From NCBI GenBank assembly GCA_965216695.1, contig OZ244212.1, forward strand, positions 1,054,001 through 1,118,000: a stretch of DNA of 64,000 bases, read 5' to 3'. Numbering within the stretch: the first letter of the stretch is position 1; every line of letters begins with the position of its first letter. The position numbers were made by a program, and so were the translations under genes. This DNA is from G965216695 sp965216695 (lineage in GTDB: Bacteria; Pseudomonadota; Gammaproteobacteria; Pseudomonadales; Azotimanducaceae). The notes beneath the pieces were generated by a model. That model did not search any database, was not told the DNA's origin, and was given only the letters and a program-made list of their open reading frames with translations. Positions 27,098 through 34,332 of this stretch are shown here, piece by piece.

Positions 27098-28102
27098 ATG
27101 AAACTCGGACTCGGAATCGGCCCGGCCGGACCACCCGGCGGGCAACGCATCATCGACCTCGCCCAGGAGGCAGAAGCCCTTGGTTACGACACGATATGGT
27201 GTCCCGAAATCTACGGCATGGATTGCTTCACGCCGCTCGCGTGGATCGGGGCCCACACCGAGCGCATCAATCTCGGCACGTCGATCATGCAAATATCGGC
27301 CCGCACACCGGCCAGCGCGGCGATGCATGCGGTCGCCCTCGATCACCTGTCCAATGGCCGACTGATTCTCGGCATCGGCGTGTCCGGCCCCCAGGTTGTG
27401 GAAGGCTGGTACGGCATGCCGTATCCCAAACCGCTCGCGCGGACGCGCGAATGGTTGACCATCTTCCGCCGGATCATCGCGCGCGAGGGCCCGGTGAGTT
27501 TCGACGGCGAACATTATCAGCTGCCCCTGCCCGGAGGTACCGGACTTGGTAAACCGCTGAAGCTGATGCAGCACCCGCTGCGTGACCACATCCCCGTATA
27601 CCTCGGCGCCGAAGGGCCTAAGAACGTCGCCCTGGCTGCAGAAATCTGCGACGGCTGGATACCGATGTTTCTTTCGCCGTATCGCATGATGGACCAGTAC
27701 AGCGATGCCATGCGCATACGCAAACCGGATTTCGAGATCGCCGCAGCAGTGCCCGTGGTTGTAGACGACGACGTCGATCGGGCGCGCGCCCAGATCAAAC
27801 AGAACGTCGGGTTCTACGTCGGCGGGATGGGCGCGAAATCATTCAACGTGCACAAGGATCACGTGAGCCGCATGGGCTACGCCGACGCCGCGCAGGAGAT
27901 CCAGGACCTGTTCATGGCCGGAAAGCGCGATCAGGCCTTTGCCGCGGTACCGGATGCATTGATTGACGAGATCGCGCTGTGCGGTCCGAGAGACCGCATT
28001 CGCGAACGCCTCGCGGGCTGGAAATCCAGCCCGGTAACCCAGTTGAACATCGGCACCGCCAACCGCGACACGCTGCGTCTGTTCGCCGAGGAACTGCTGT
28101 AA
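27098..28102 (+). CDS. Luciferase-like (LLM) flavin/F420 oxidoreductase
   Basis: A 334-residue TIM-barrel oxidoreductase of the luciferase-like family. Typical strands are DLAQEAEALGYDTIWCPEIY, RINLGTSIMQI and NGRLILGIGVSGPQVVEGWYG. Members use FMN or F420; the sequence does not decide which, and no F420 biosynthesis gene is in the window. It follows the MoaD-like gene by 26 bases and is probably the last gene of the molybdenum hydroxylase operon, acting on a related substrate. Confidence 0.92.
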   Translation: MKLGLGIGPAGPPGGQRIIDLAQEAEALGYDTIWCPEIYGMDCFTPLAWIGAHTERINLGTSIMQISARTPASAAMHAVALDHLSNGRLILGIGVSGPQVVEGWYGMPYPKPLARTREWLTIFRRIIAREGPVSFDGEHYQLPLPGGTGLGKPLKLMQHPLRDHIPVYLGAEGPKNVALAAEICDGWIPMFLSPYRMMDQYSDAMRIRKPDFEIAAAVPVVVDDDVDRARAQIKQNVGFYVGGMGAKSFNVHKDHVSRMGYADAAQEIQDLFMAGKRDQAFAAVPDALIDEIALCGPRDRIRERLAGWKSSPVTQLNIGTANRDTLRLFAEELL

Positions 28103-28213
28103 CCCGCACGGCCGTAACCGCGCGTTCCCGTTCGGCAAACATCGAACGGATCACAGTTTCACGGCCGGGTTAGCGTACAGTCGAGGCGTACTGTTGCAAA
28201 CGCGGAAAGGGCA

Positions 28214-28705
28214 ATGCGAAACCCCGGGCGCGACCGTTTTCCTTCAAGCCGGATCCAGCGCATGGTGCTCGCCGCGCTCTGTATATTGAGTCTCGGTAGC
28301 GCCAGCGCTGCCGAAACCCTCACGCGCGGCGCCGCCATTGCCGGACCTCAATTCGATCGCGCAGACGTATCACAGCCGGCAGCCGCGGGCTCCGGTTGCG
28401 AGTCGCCGGACAGACCGCCCGAAGGCGTATCGCCCGAACGGTGGCAGATGTTCCTCGACGCCGTCGATGCGTTCCGAGCGTGCATCGATCACCGGGTCGA
28501 ATCTCATCAGCAGGCGGCCGCGTTTCACAGCGCCGCCGCGCGACGGGCCGTCGATGAATGGAATCTGTTCGTGCGCCACTCGCTGAACGCGCCCGAAGAC
28601 TTCCCATTCCCGCCCCAAGCCAGCGACGATCGCGAACCCGCGGATCCGAGGCAGCAGGTCATTTCGGGCAACTGGGACGGACGGGCGCTGAAGGATCAGT
28701 TCTAA
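28214..28705 (+). CDS. Secreted hypothetical protein
   Basis: I do not recognise this 163-residue protein. It has a signal peptide with the core LAALCILSLGSASA and a likely cleavage before ETLTRG, so it should be exported to the periplasm. The middle is rich in charged and aromatic residues (SPERWQMFLDAVDAFRACIDHRVE), has Cys pairs at about residues 61 and 93, and resembles a short helical domain. A GGAAAGGG site precedes the ATG. It lies alone, convergent on the CoA-transferase gene with a gap of nine bases. Confidence 0.65.
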   Translation: MRNPGRDRFPSSRIQRMVLAALCILSLGSASAAETLTRGAAIAGPQFDRADVSQPAAAGSGCESPDRPPEGVSPERWQMFLDAVDAFRACIDHRVESHQQAAAFHSAAARRAVDEWNLFVRHSLNAPEDFPFPPQASDDREPADPRQQVISGNWDGRALKDQF

Positions 28706-28714
28706 AGGGCCGCG

Positions 28715-29902
28715 TCAGATAACGGCTCCGGCGCGCAACGCGGCAACCTGATCGCTGCTGTAACCGATTTCGGCGAGCACCTCCTCGGTATTCTCACCCA
28801 GAACCGGCGCGTCGGCACTCGACGTTAGCGGCGTTTCACTCATCGCAATGGGCGCACCCACCACCTTCCGGTCGCCGTCAGCCGTCGGCACACGTTGCAG
28901 GTATCCGTTTTCCCAGACCTGAGGGTCGGCAACAACACCGGCGTAGTCCCGTACCGGCGCATAGCGCACTCCAAGCTCCCGGAATACGGCGCACCACTCG
29001 TCGGTTGTGCGCTTCCTGAATGCCGGGGTCAACCGGTCGAACAGTTCATTCAAATCGGCTCTGCTGGCAAGCAAACCCTGGTACCGGGAGTCCAACGCCA
29101 GCTCCGGATCGTCCATAGCAATGAAAAACGCATCGCGCGCATCCGGAGGCACGCCAATGACTCCGATCCACCCATCTGCGGTCTGAAAGATTCCGTACAT
29201 CCCGCGCAGCAGCGGATGGCTGAAGTGACCTCTGCCCGGTACGTTACCGGTAAGCAGGTAGTGGGTGATCTCCGATGCCTGGGCCCAGATCTGTCCACCC
29301 AGCAGCGACACCTCCACGCGCTGCCCGGCGCCGGAACGTTCCCTGTGAAAAAGCGCCGCGAGCACGCCGCTGGCAAGGTTCTGGGACGCGATGTGGTCGG
29401 CAATCGTCGCGCCTACCGGCGTCAGCCGGTCACCGTCGTGCCCAATCGTGCTTATCAGACCACCCGCCGCCTGGCCGGCAAGGTCTGCACCTTCGCGCAG
29501 TGCGTCGGGTCCCACCGGGCCGAACGCACTACCCGCCGCCCACACCAGCCGCGGGTTGATCGCTTGTAACGCGTCGTAGCCGAGGCCCCACGCATCCATC
29601 GTGCCGGGTTTGAAATTGCTGATCACCACGTCGGCGTTGCGCGCGAGCTTTCTGAAAACTTCGACACCCTCGGGTTTGCGAAGATCCAGCGTCATACTCC
29701 GCTTGCCGCGATTGCTGCCGCTGAAATAGGCGCTGCGTTGGTCGACTTCGCTGCACCAGATCCACCGCGCCTGATCGCCCATGCCCGGCAGCTCGACCTT
29801 CAACACGTCCGCACCCATGCTGCACAACAACGCAGCCGCCTGCGGACCCTGCACCAGCAACCCCACATCGAGAACGCGGATCCCCTCCAGCGCCTTTGCC
29901 AC
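28715..29902 (-). CDS. CaiB/BaiF family III CoA-transferase
   Basis: A 395-residue single-domain family III CoA-transferase with GIRVLDVGLLVQGPQAAALL and GADVLKVELPG. The putative catalytic Asp lies in VGATIADHIASQNLASG. It starts at a GTG with a strong TAGGAGG site about eight bases upstream, ten bases after the MFS stop. It is the last gene of a three-gene operon with a SnoaL-like protein and an MFS transporter. Confidence 0.93.
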   Translation of the reverse strand: MAKALEGIRVLDVGLLVQGPQAAALLCSMGADVLKVELPGMGDQARWIWCSEVDQRSAYFSGSNRGKRSMTLDLRKPEGVEVFRKLARNADVVISNFKPGTMDAWGLGYDALQAINPRLVWAAGSAFGPVGPDALREGADLAGQAAGGLISTIGHDGDRLTPVGATIADHIASQNLASGVLAALFHRERSGAGQRVEVSLLGGQIWAQASEITHYLLTGNVPGRGHFSHPLLRGMYGIFQTADGWIGVIGVPPDARDAFFIAMDDPELALDSRYQGLLASRADLNELFDRLTPAFRKRTTDEWCAVFRELGVRYAPVRDYAGVVADPQVWENGYLQRVPTADGDRKVVGAPIAMSETPLTSSADAPVLGENTEEVLAEIGYSSDQVAALRAGAVI

Positions 29903-29912
29903 AATACGCCTC

Positions 29913-31148
29913 CTACGCGATCGGGGCCGTTTGCCCGACCGGCGCTCGCGCCCGCCGCAACACCGGGGTCATCAACACCAGGCCCACCAGAAAGCAGGCG
30001 ATGGCCACCGCCGCGTTGCCGCCGAAATCTCCGGTCGTATCGCGAATCGCTCCGCCAATGAACGGAGCCAACGCACCGCCCAGCAGAACAAACGCAGGAT
30101 GCGCGCCGGTAAGTCGCCCGCTGCCGTCGAACCGCGCCAACGCACCGAGCACAAGCGGCATGATCGCGAGCGGCAACGCCGCGAACAGCGGTGCCGCTGT
30201 CGCAAAGGCAGCGAGGCTGTCTGCCTGTACTACCGCCCACGACGCAACCATCAATGCTACTGAAACGACAACAACCGCCACACCCGCGGGCACGCGTGTG
30301 GCAAGCGCTGCTGAGAGCAGCGGAAAGGCAATCGTAAGCAGGCTGGCGCCCATCATTACGTAGCCGATTTCTGCGGCGGACAATCCCACTTCACGCGCCA
30401 GCCGAACGAGAAACAGCGCCAGCAGGCCATGACCGAAAAAAAACACACCCATGCCAAGAAGGGCAACCCAACCTTCGCGACCCGCCGCGGGTGGCGGATC
30501 CACCGCACTGCCGCCCGCCGCGTTCCTGCCGGTAGACAACCGTGGAGCGCTCCGTACAAACGCGATCCCGACCGCCGCCAGCAGCACGTATACAGCGTAC
30601 AGACCATCCAGTGCATTGACGCCCAGCTGCTCGAGCTGCGGGTAACGCTCATGCGCCACCATCGCGCGCGGCAACAGGTACGCGAGAATCATGGCCATCA
30701 CCCCGACCATCGCGTTGATGACGCCAAAGGTGTTCTCCGGCGTCGCCGAACGACCGGCGGTTGCCATTACCGTCGACACCACCATACCAAGCGCAATCCC
30801 GGCTCCAGCGCGCAGCGGCAGCAACAGTCCAATGCCCTCCGGCAGAAGCGACAACGCGTTCAGTCCAACGATCGCGACGATGCCTGCATAGTAGCGGCGG
30901 TGCGGATGCGCGCTCGGTTTCCGCGCAAACCACAGATTGCCTGCGGCAATACAGAACATCTCCGTGGAGGCGACCAGACCCGCGTCCACGTTCGATACGC
31001 CCAACGCGAGCGCGATTGCATCGACATTGAACGCCATGCCGAGCGATGCGGAAAAAGCCAACAACATCAATGCAGTTAAAGAGAGAAGTTCGAGTCGGGT
31101 GAACTCGACCCGAGGCGCTACCCCGGCGGCAACGGATGGCTCGCTCAA
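29913..31148 (-). CDS. MFS transporter
   Basis: A 411-residue major facilitator transporter of the inner membrane with about twelve hydrophobic segments, among them LLSLTALMLLAFSASLGMAF, IAVVVVSVALMVASWAVV and VAIACFLVGLVLMTPVL. The loop after segment 2 reads NLWFARKPSAHPHRRY, a diverged form of the family signature. It starts at a TTG overlapping the stop of the SnoaL-like gene (TTGA), so translation is coupled. With a CoA-transferase following, uptake of an organic acid that is then converted to its CoA ester is plausible. Confidence 0.85.
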   Translation of the reverse strand: MSEPSVAAGVAPRVEFTRLELLSLTALMLLAFSASLGMAFNVDAIALALGVSNVDAGLVASTEMFCIAAGNLWFARKPSAHPHRRYYAGIVAIVGLNALSLLPEGIGLLLPLRAGAGIALGMVVSTVMATAGRSATPENTFGVINAMVGVMAMILAYLLPRAMVAHERYPQLEQLGVNALDGLYAVYVLLAAVGIAFVRSAPRLSTGRNAAGGSAVDPPPAAGREGWVALLGMGVFFFGHGLLALFLVRLAREVGLSAAEIGYVMMGASLLTIAFPLLSAALATRVPAGVAVVVVSVALMVASWAVVQADSLAAFATAAPLFAALPLAIMPLVLGALARFDGSGRLTGAHPAFVLLGGALAPFIGGAIRDTTGDFGGNAAVAIACFLVGLVLMTPVLRRARAPVGQTAPIA

Positions 31149-31708
31149 TCCAGTTCCGCCCAGGCGCGCTGCGCCGCATCCAGCGACAGCACATCTTCGT
31201 CATTTATGGCTTCCAGGCTCGAACCCGCCTCGTCGAGATAACAGATCTCCCCCTGGAGGCAGGTCCGCCCATCGATGTTCTCGAATGGGAAGAACCAGCT
31301 GAGATGCGCATGAGACACATACCAACGGCCGGTATCGACATCGGGTGTGCCTTGCGCGGCGAGAAAATCACCGGGCATCTGCTGCCACCACTCGCCATCG
31401 CAGGCCACTCCCCAGTCGGCCACCGCGCAACGGTGAATGGCGAGCTCCACGAGGCTGCTACGCGAGTCCCAGATGTCGCGGTAGAACTGCTGAACCGCCT
31501 CCATACCCTCGAGCACTGTATTCCCGTACCCGCCGAAAAACCGGTAGACCGGCTCCGGAACCATCGTCTCGAAGATCGCCGGATCGCCAAGGCACTCGAA
31601 TTTGAGGTGATGCCTCATGTTGTCGAGCATGGCCCGACCTTCCGGGGTGGGCTGTTGCGCCATCAGGTCCGAATATCGGTGCCAGCCCTTCAGTGGATCG
31701 ATGCGCAC
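31145..31708 (-). CDS. SnoaL/NTF2-like protein
   Basis: A 187-residue protein resembling the SnoaL/NTF2 cone fold. Visible elements are LDNMRHHLKFECLGD, GNTVLEGMEAVQQFYRDIWD and SHAHLSWFFPFENIDGRT. The GTG at 31708 has GGGGAGG five bases upstream and is preferred over a TTG at 31735. Members are small-molecule isomerases, hydrolases or binding proteins, and no reaction can be assigned. It is the first gene of a three-gene operon and its stop overlaps the MFS start. Confidence 0.75.
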   Translation of the reverse strand: MRIDPLKGWHRYSDLMAQQPTPEGRAMLDNMRHHLKFECLGDPAIFETMVPEPVYRFFGGYGNTVLEGMEAVQQFYRDIWDSRSSLVELAIHRCAVADWGVACDGEWWQQMPGDFLAAQGTPDVDTGRWYVSHAHLSWFFPFENIDGRTCLQGEICYLDEAGSSLEAINDEDVLSLDAAQRAWAELD

Positions 31709-31819
31709 GGTTGCCTCCCCGATAAGGTTCCCCAAACCCTACAGCGCCGAACAACCACGGTAAAGGAATACTCGCGCCCGCTGCGCGCTACAATCGGGGA
31801 AGCAAACAAGGGGGCAACG
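31709..31819. promoter_or_regulatory. Divergent intergenic region between SnoaL-like and LLM genes
   Basis: The 111 bases separate genes read in opposite directions. A TACAAT at 31789-31794 is a possible -10 for the plus-strand LLM gene, but no good -35 lies at the right distance. An AAGGGGGG-type ribosome site precedes the ATG at 31820. Confidence 0.3.
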
Positions 31820-32848
31820 ATGGCGGAACGTCTTCGCAAAGGGATCATCTTTTCGGGCGGTGGAACAACCATGCAGCAAATGGTTGCCTTCGCACGCGAC
31901 GCCGAAGAGCAAGGGGTGGATTCGATCTACGTTACCGAGGCGTGGCGCAGCGGCTTCGTCGGTCTGGCCGCAATCGCGCAGGCGACCGAACGGGTGGAGA
32001 TCGGCCCCTACATTCTGAACGCCTACGGCCGTTCCGTGTGGTTGACCGCAATGAGCGCGATCGACCTCGACGAACTGAGTGGCGGCCGCCTGGTGCTCGG
32101 CGTCGGCAGCGGCAACCGTCACATCAATGAGGACTGGCAGGGCATTCCGCAGACCCGCGTGATTCGCAAAATGTCGGAATACGTGGCGCTGTTGCGCAAA
32201 GCCGTATCGACCCAGCTCGGCGATACCCTGCAATGGCAGGGGGACATGCACAGTATGGATTGGGCCCCCGCAGTCGCACCGTTCAGACCAAGCATCCCGG
32301 TGTACCTCGCAGCCCTCTACCCGCAGATGACCAGCGTTGCCGGGCGCGTTGCGGACGGTCTTGCACTGGGCGCACTACTGTCCCCCGACTACGTTCGCGA
32401 CCAGATTCTGCCGCGGTTCCGACAATCCGCCGCAGAGGCGGATCGCAATCCGAACGATCTCGGTGTTTACGTGGCGCCATTTGTCTCCGTAGGCGACGAC
32501 CGGGAAGCGGCCCGCGACGCCGCTCGCGCAGCCATCTGCCACCTGTACTCGCCGCTGCCGCACCCTTACTACGACCACGTGTTGCGCGAACAAGGGTTCG
32601 CAAAGGTTGCCGACGCGTGCACCCGCCACGTCCCGGAGGGCCGCATCGACCACGCCGCCGAAACGATCACCGACGACGTGCTGGACACGGTAACCATCAC
32701 CGGCACAGAGGCCGAGTGCCGGCAACGTCTCGACAGCTTTGCGGGCACCGTCGACCAGGCACTGCTCGTCAACGTGAATTACTCCGGTGATTCCGAAGCA
32801 GCACTACTCGACGGTTTCCGCCGCCTGATTGCCGTAGCCGCCCACTGA
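31820..32848 (+). CDS. Luciferase-like (LLM) flavin/F420 oxidoreductase
   Basis: A 342-residue luciferase-like oxidoreductase, distinct from the one at 27098. The ATG at 31820 follows a G-rich ribosome site; the open frame upstream overlaps the divergent gene and is not coding. Typical elements are FARDAEEQGVDSIYVTEAW, ERVEIGPYILNAYGRSVW and GGRLVLGVGSGNRHINEDWQ. FMN or F420 could be the cofactor. It stands alone, divergent from the SnoaL, MFS and CoA-transferase operon, and may act on the same compound. Confidence 0.92.
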   Translation: MAERLRKGIIFSGGGTTMQQMVAFARDAEEQGVDSIYVTEAWRSGFVGLAAIAQATERVEIGPYILNAYGRSVWLTAMSAIDLDELSGGRLVLGVGSGNRHINEDWQGIPQTRVIRKMSEYVALLRKAVSTQLGDTLQWQGDMHSMDWAPAVAPFRPSIPVYLAALYPQMTSVAGRVADGLALGALLSPDYVRDQILPRFRQSAAEADRNPNDLGVYVAPFVSVGDDREAARDAARAAICHLYSPLPHPYYDHVLREQGFAKVADACTRHVPEGRIDHAAETITDDVLDTVTITGTEAECRQRLDSFAGTVDQALLVNVNYSGDSEAALLDGFRRLIAVAAH

Positions 32849-32926
32849 GCCGAGGCCGAACGTTCATCATGTGAGCGCAATCACGAGGTTTGTTGAAGCA
32901 ACGAACATTTCGCCGTGGACTCTATG

Positions 32927-32956
32927 TCTATATATCCATATACTTGGATATATAGA
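32927..32956. repeat. AT-rich perfect inverted repeat before the ATP-grasp orphan
   Basis: TCTATATATCC at 32927-32937 and GGATATATAGA at 32946-32956 are an eleven-base perfect inverted repeat with the eight-base spacer ATATACTT. The surrounding 137-base gap is otherwise ordinary GC-rich sequence. The pair ends 29 bases before the ATG at 32986. It could be an operator for a dimeric regulator, a hairpin in the leader RNA, or part of the promoter. It lacks a following T-run, so a terminator is unlikely. Confidence 0.75.
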
Positions 32957-32985
32957 TAGTAATTAACAACAAACCCGGCAACACC

Positions 32986-34332
32986 ATGACGCCCCTACCC
33001 CAGCCCGACGCTACCTCCACACACCTCAATGAAAACTGTTTCTGCGTGCCGCTCGACGAAACCGGATTGCGAGGTTTCGCCAGTCGGGAACTGCCGGAAC
33101 TCGACGAATCAACCCGCGCCCAGTTCATCGCTGCGGTAGCCCGTCATCCGGTTTTCATCAGTAGCCTGGCCGCGCAAAGAGTTCACCAGGCGGTCGGCGC
33201 GCTGCACCGGTTGTTTCGGTTACACGGATATCAGCAAAAGGTACTGAAGCGCAGTCCGGCGATCGCGGCGCGCGATCCGGTATCGCCAGGGCTGCTCTAT
33301 TCGTTCGACTTTCATCTCTCGTCCGATCCGCACGCGTGGCCGCAACTGATCGAAGTAAACAGCAACGCGGGCGGAATGATGCTGGCGCTCCTGGCCGCCC
33401 GCTACCAGCAGTCTGCCACGCAGTCCGAATGCGCCGTCGAAGCGTTCGACACCGACGATCTCACCAATCAACTTGTAGATATGTTTCTGGCCGAATGGAG
33501 GCACACCTCCGGTGCGCGTCAACCGAACGGCATCGCGATTGTGGACGACACGCCGCACGCGGAATTTCTGTATCCGGAGATGCTTCTTTATCGAAACCTG
33601 CTGCGGTCCCGCGGAATCCGCGCGCAGGTGGTGGACGCAGGCGCGCTGCAATGGGACGGCACTCGATTGCACGCTCGCCACAACAGCAATGAAACGTTCG
33701 ATCTGGTCTACAACCGCAGCACCGATTTCTACCTCGACGACCCCCGACACGCGGCGCTGCGAACCGCGTACGAAGCGGGCGTTCCGGTTACGCCGCATCC
33801 GCGGGGCCACGCGCTCTACGCCAACAAAGAGAACCTCGTTCTTATGCACGACCGGCACGCTTTGGCGCGCTGGGGTCTGGCGCACGATGACATCGACGTG
33901 CTGGCGCGCACGGTACCCGAAACCCGGATCGTACGCGGTTCCGATGCCGCGCTACTGTGGCGCGACCGAAAGCGTTTGTTCTTCAAACCGGCAGCGGCCT
34001 ACGGAAGCCGCGGCGCCTACCGAGGCGACAAAATCACGCGCCGCACATTCGAGCGGATCGTCGAAGGCGACGACCGTTACGTCGCTCAAGCCTATGCGCC
34101 GCCCGGCACGAGGGCTCTGCCGCGCGGCAGTTCACCCGACCGGTTGAAGATGGATCTGCGTTGTTTCACTTACGGCGGAACCGCGCTGGCCCTTACCGCC
34201 CGCCTCTACCATGGTCAGACGACAAATCTCCGGACGCCGCAGGGTGGCTTCGCTGCCGTCTACACCGCCGATGCTCCATCGGACGTCGCCACGCAGCCGG
34301 CGATCCGCACTGCCCGGCTCAGCGGCTGTTGA
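32986..34332 (+). CDS. ATP-grasp-like ligase, function unknown
   Basis: A 448-residue protein I can only place by fold. The C-terminal 130 residues fit an ATP-grasp domain: LFFKPAAAYGSRGAYRG with the ATP lysine near residue 334, YVAQAYAPPG as the adenine-strand region, KMDLRCFTY near 388-396 with the Lys, Asp and Arg expected for nucleotide and metal binding, and NLRTPQGGFAAVY with the Asn and Gly-Gly pair. The N-terminal half contains LIEVNSNAGG and DLVYNRSTDFYL, also seen in glutathione- and peptide-ligase relatives. It should join a carboxylate to an amine using ATP. It has no operon partner and its end overlaps the convergent ferredoxin oxidoreductase gene by 14 bases. Confidence 0.65.
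   Translation: MTPLPQPDATSTHLNENCFCVPLDETGLRGFASRELPELDESTRAQFIAAVARHPVFISSLAAQRVHQAVGALHRLFRLHGYQQKVLKRSPAIAARDPVSPGLLYSFDFHLSSDPHAWPQLIEVNSNAGGMMLALLAARYQQSATQSECAVEAFDTDDLTNQLVDMFLAEWRHTSGARQPNGIAIVDDTPHAEFLYPEMLLYRNLLRSRGIRAQVVDAGALQWDGTRLHARHNSNETFDLVYNRSTDFYLDDPRHAALRTAYEAGVPVTPHPRGHALYANKENLVLMHDRHALARWGLAHDDIDVLARTVPETRIVRGSDAALLWRDRKRLFFKPAAAYGSRGAYRGDKITRRTFERIVEGDDRYVAQAYAPPGTRALPRGSSPDRLKMDLRCFTYGGTALALTARLYHGQTTNLRTPQGGFAAVYTADAPSDVATQPAIRTARLSGC

Noticed and set aside
27180..27365. Small open frames inside the LLM gene
   Set aside because: No ribosome site or domain and wholly inside a confident gene.
28158..28195. ACAGT and ACTGT short inverted repeat before the secreted hypothetical gene
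   Set aside because: Only five-base arms; expected by chance.
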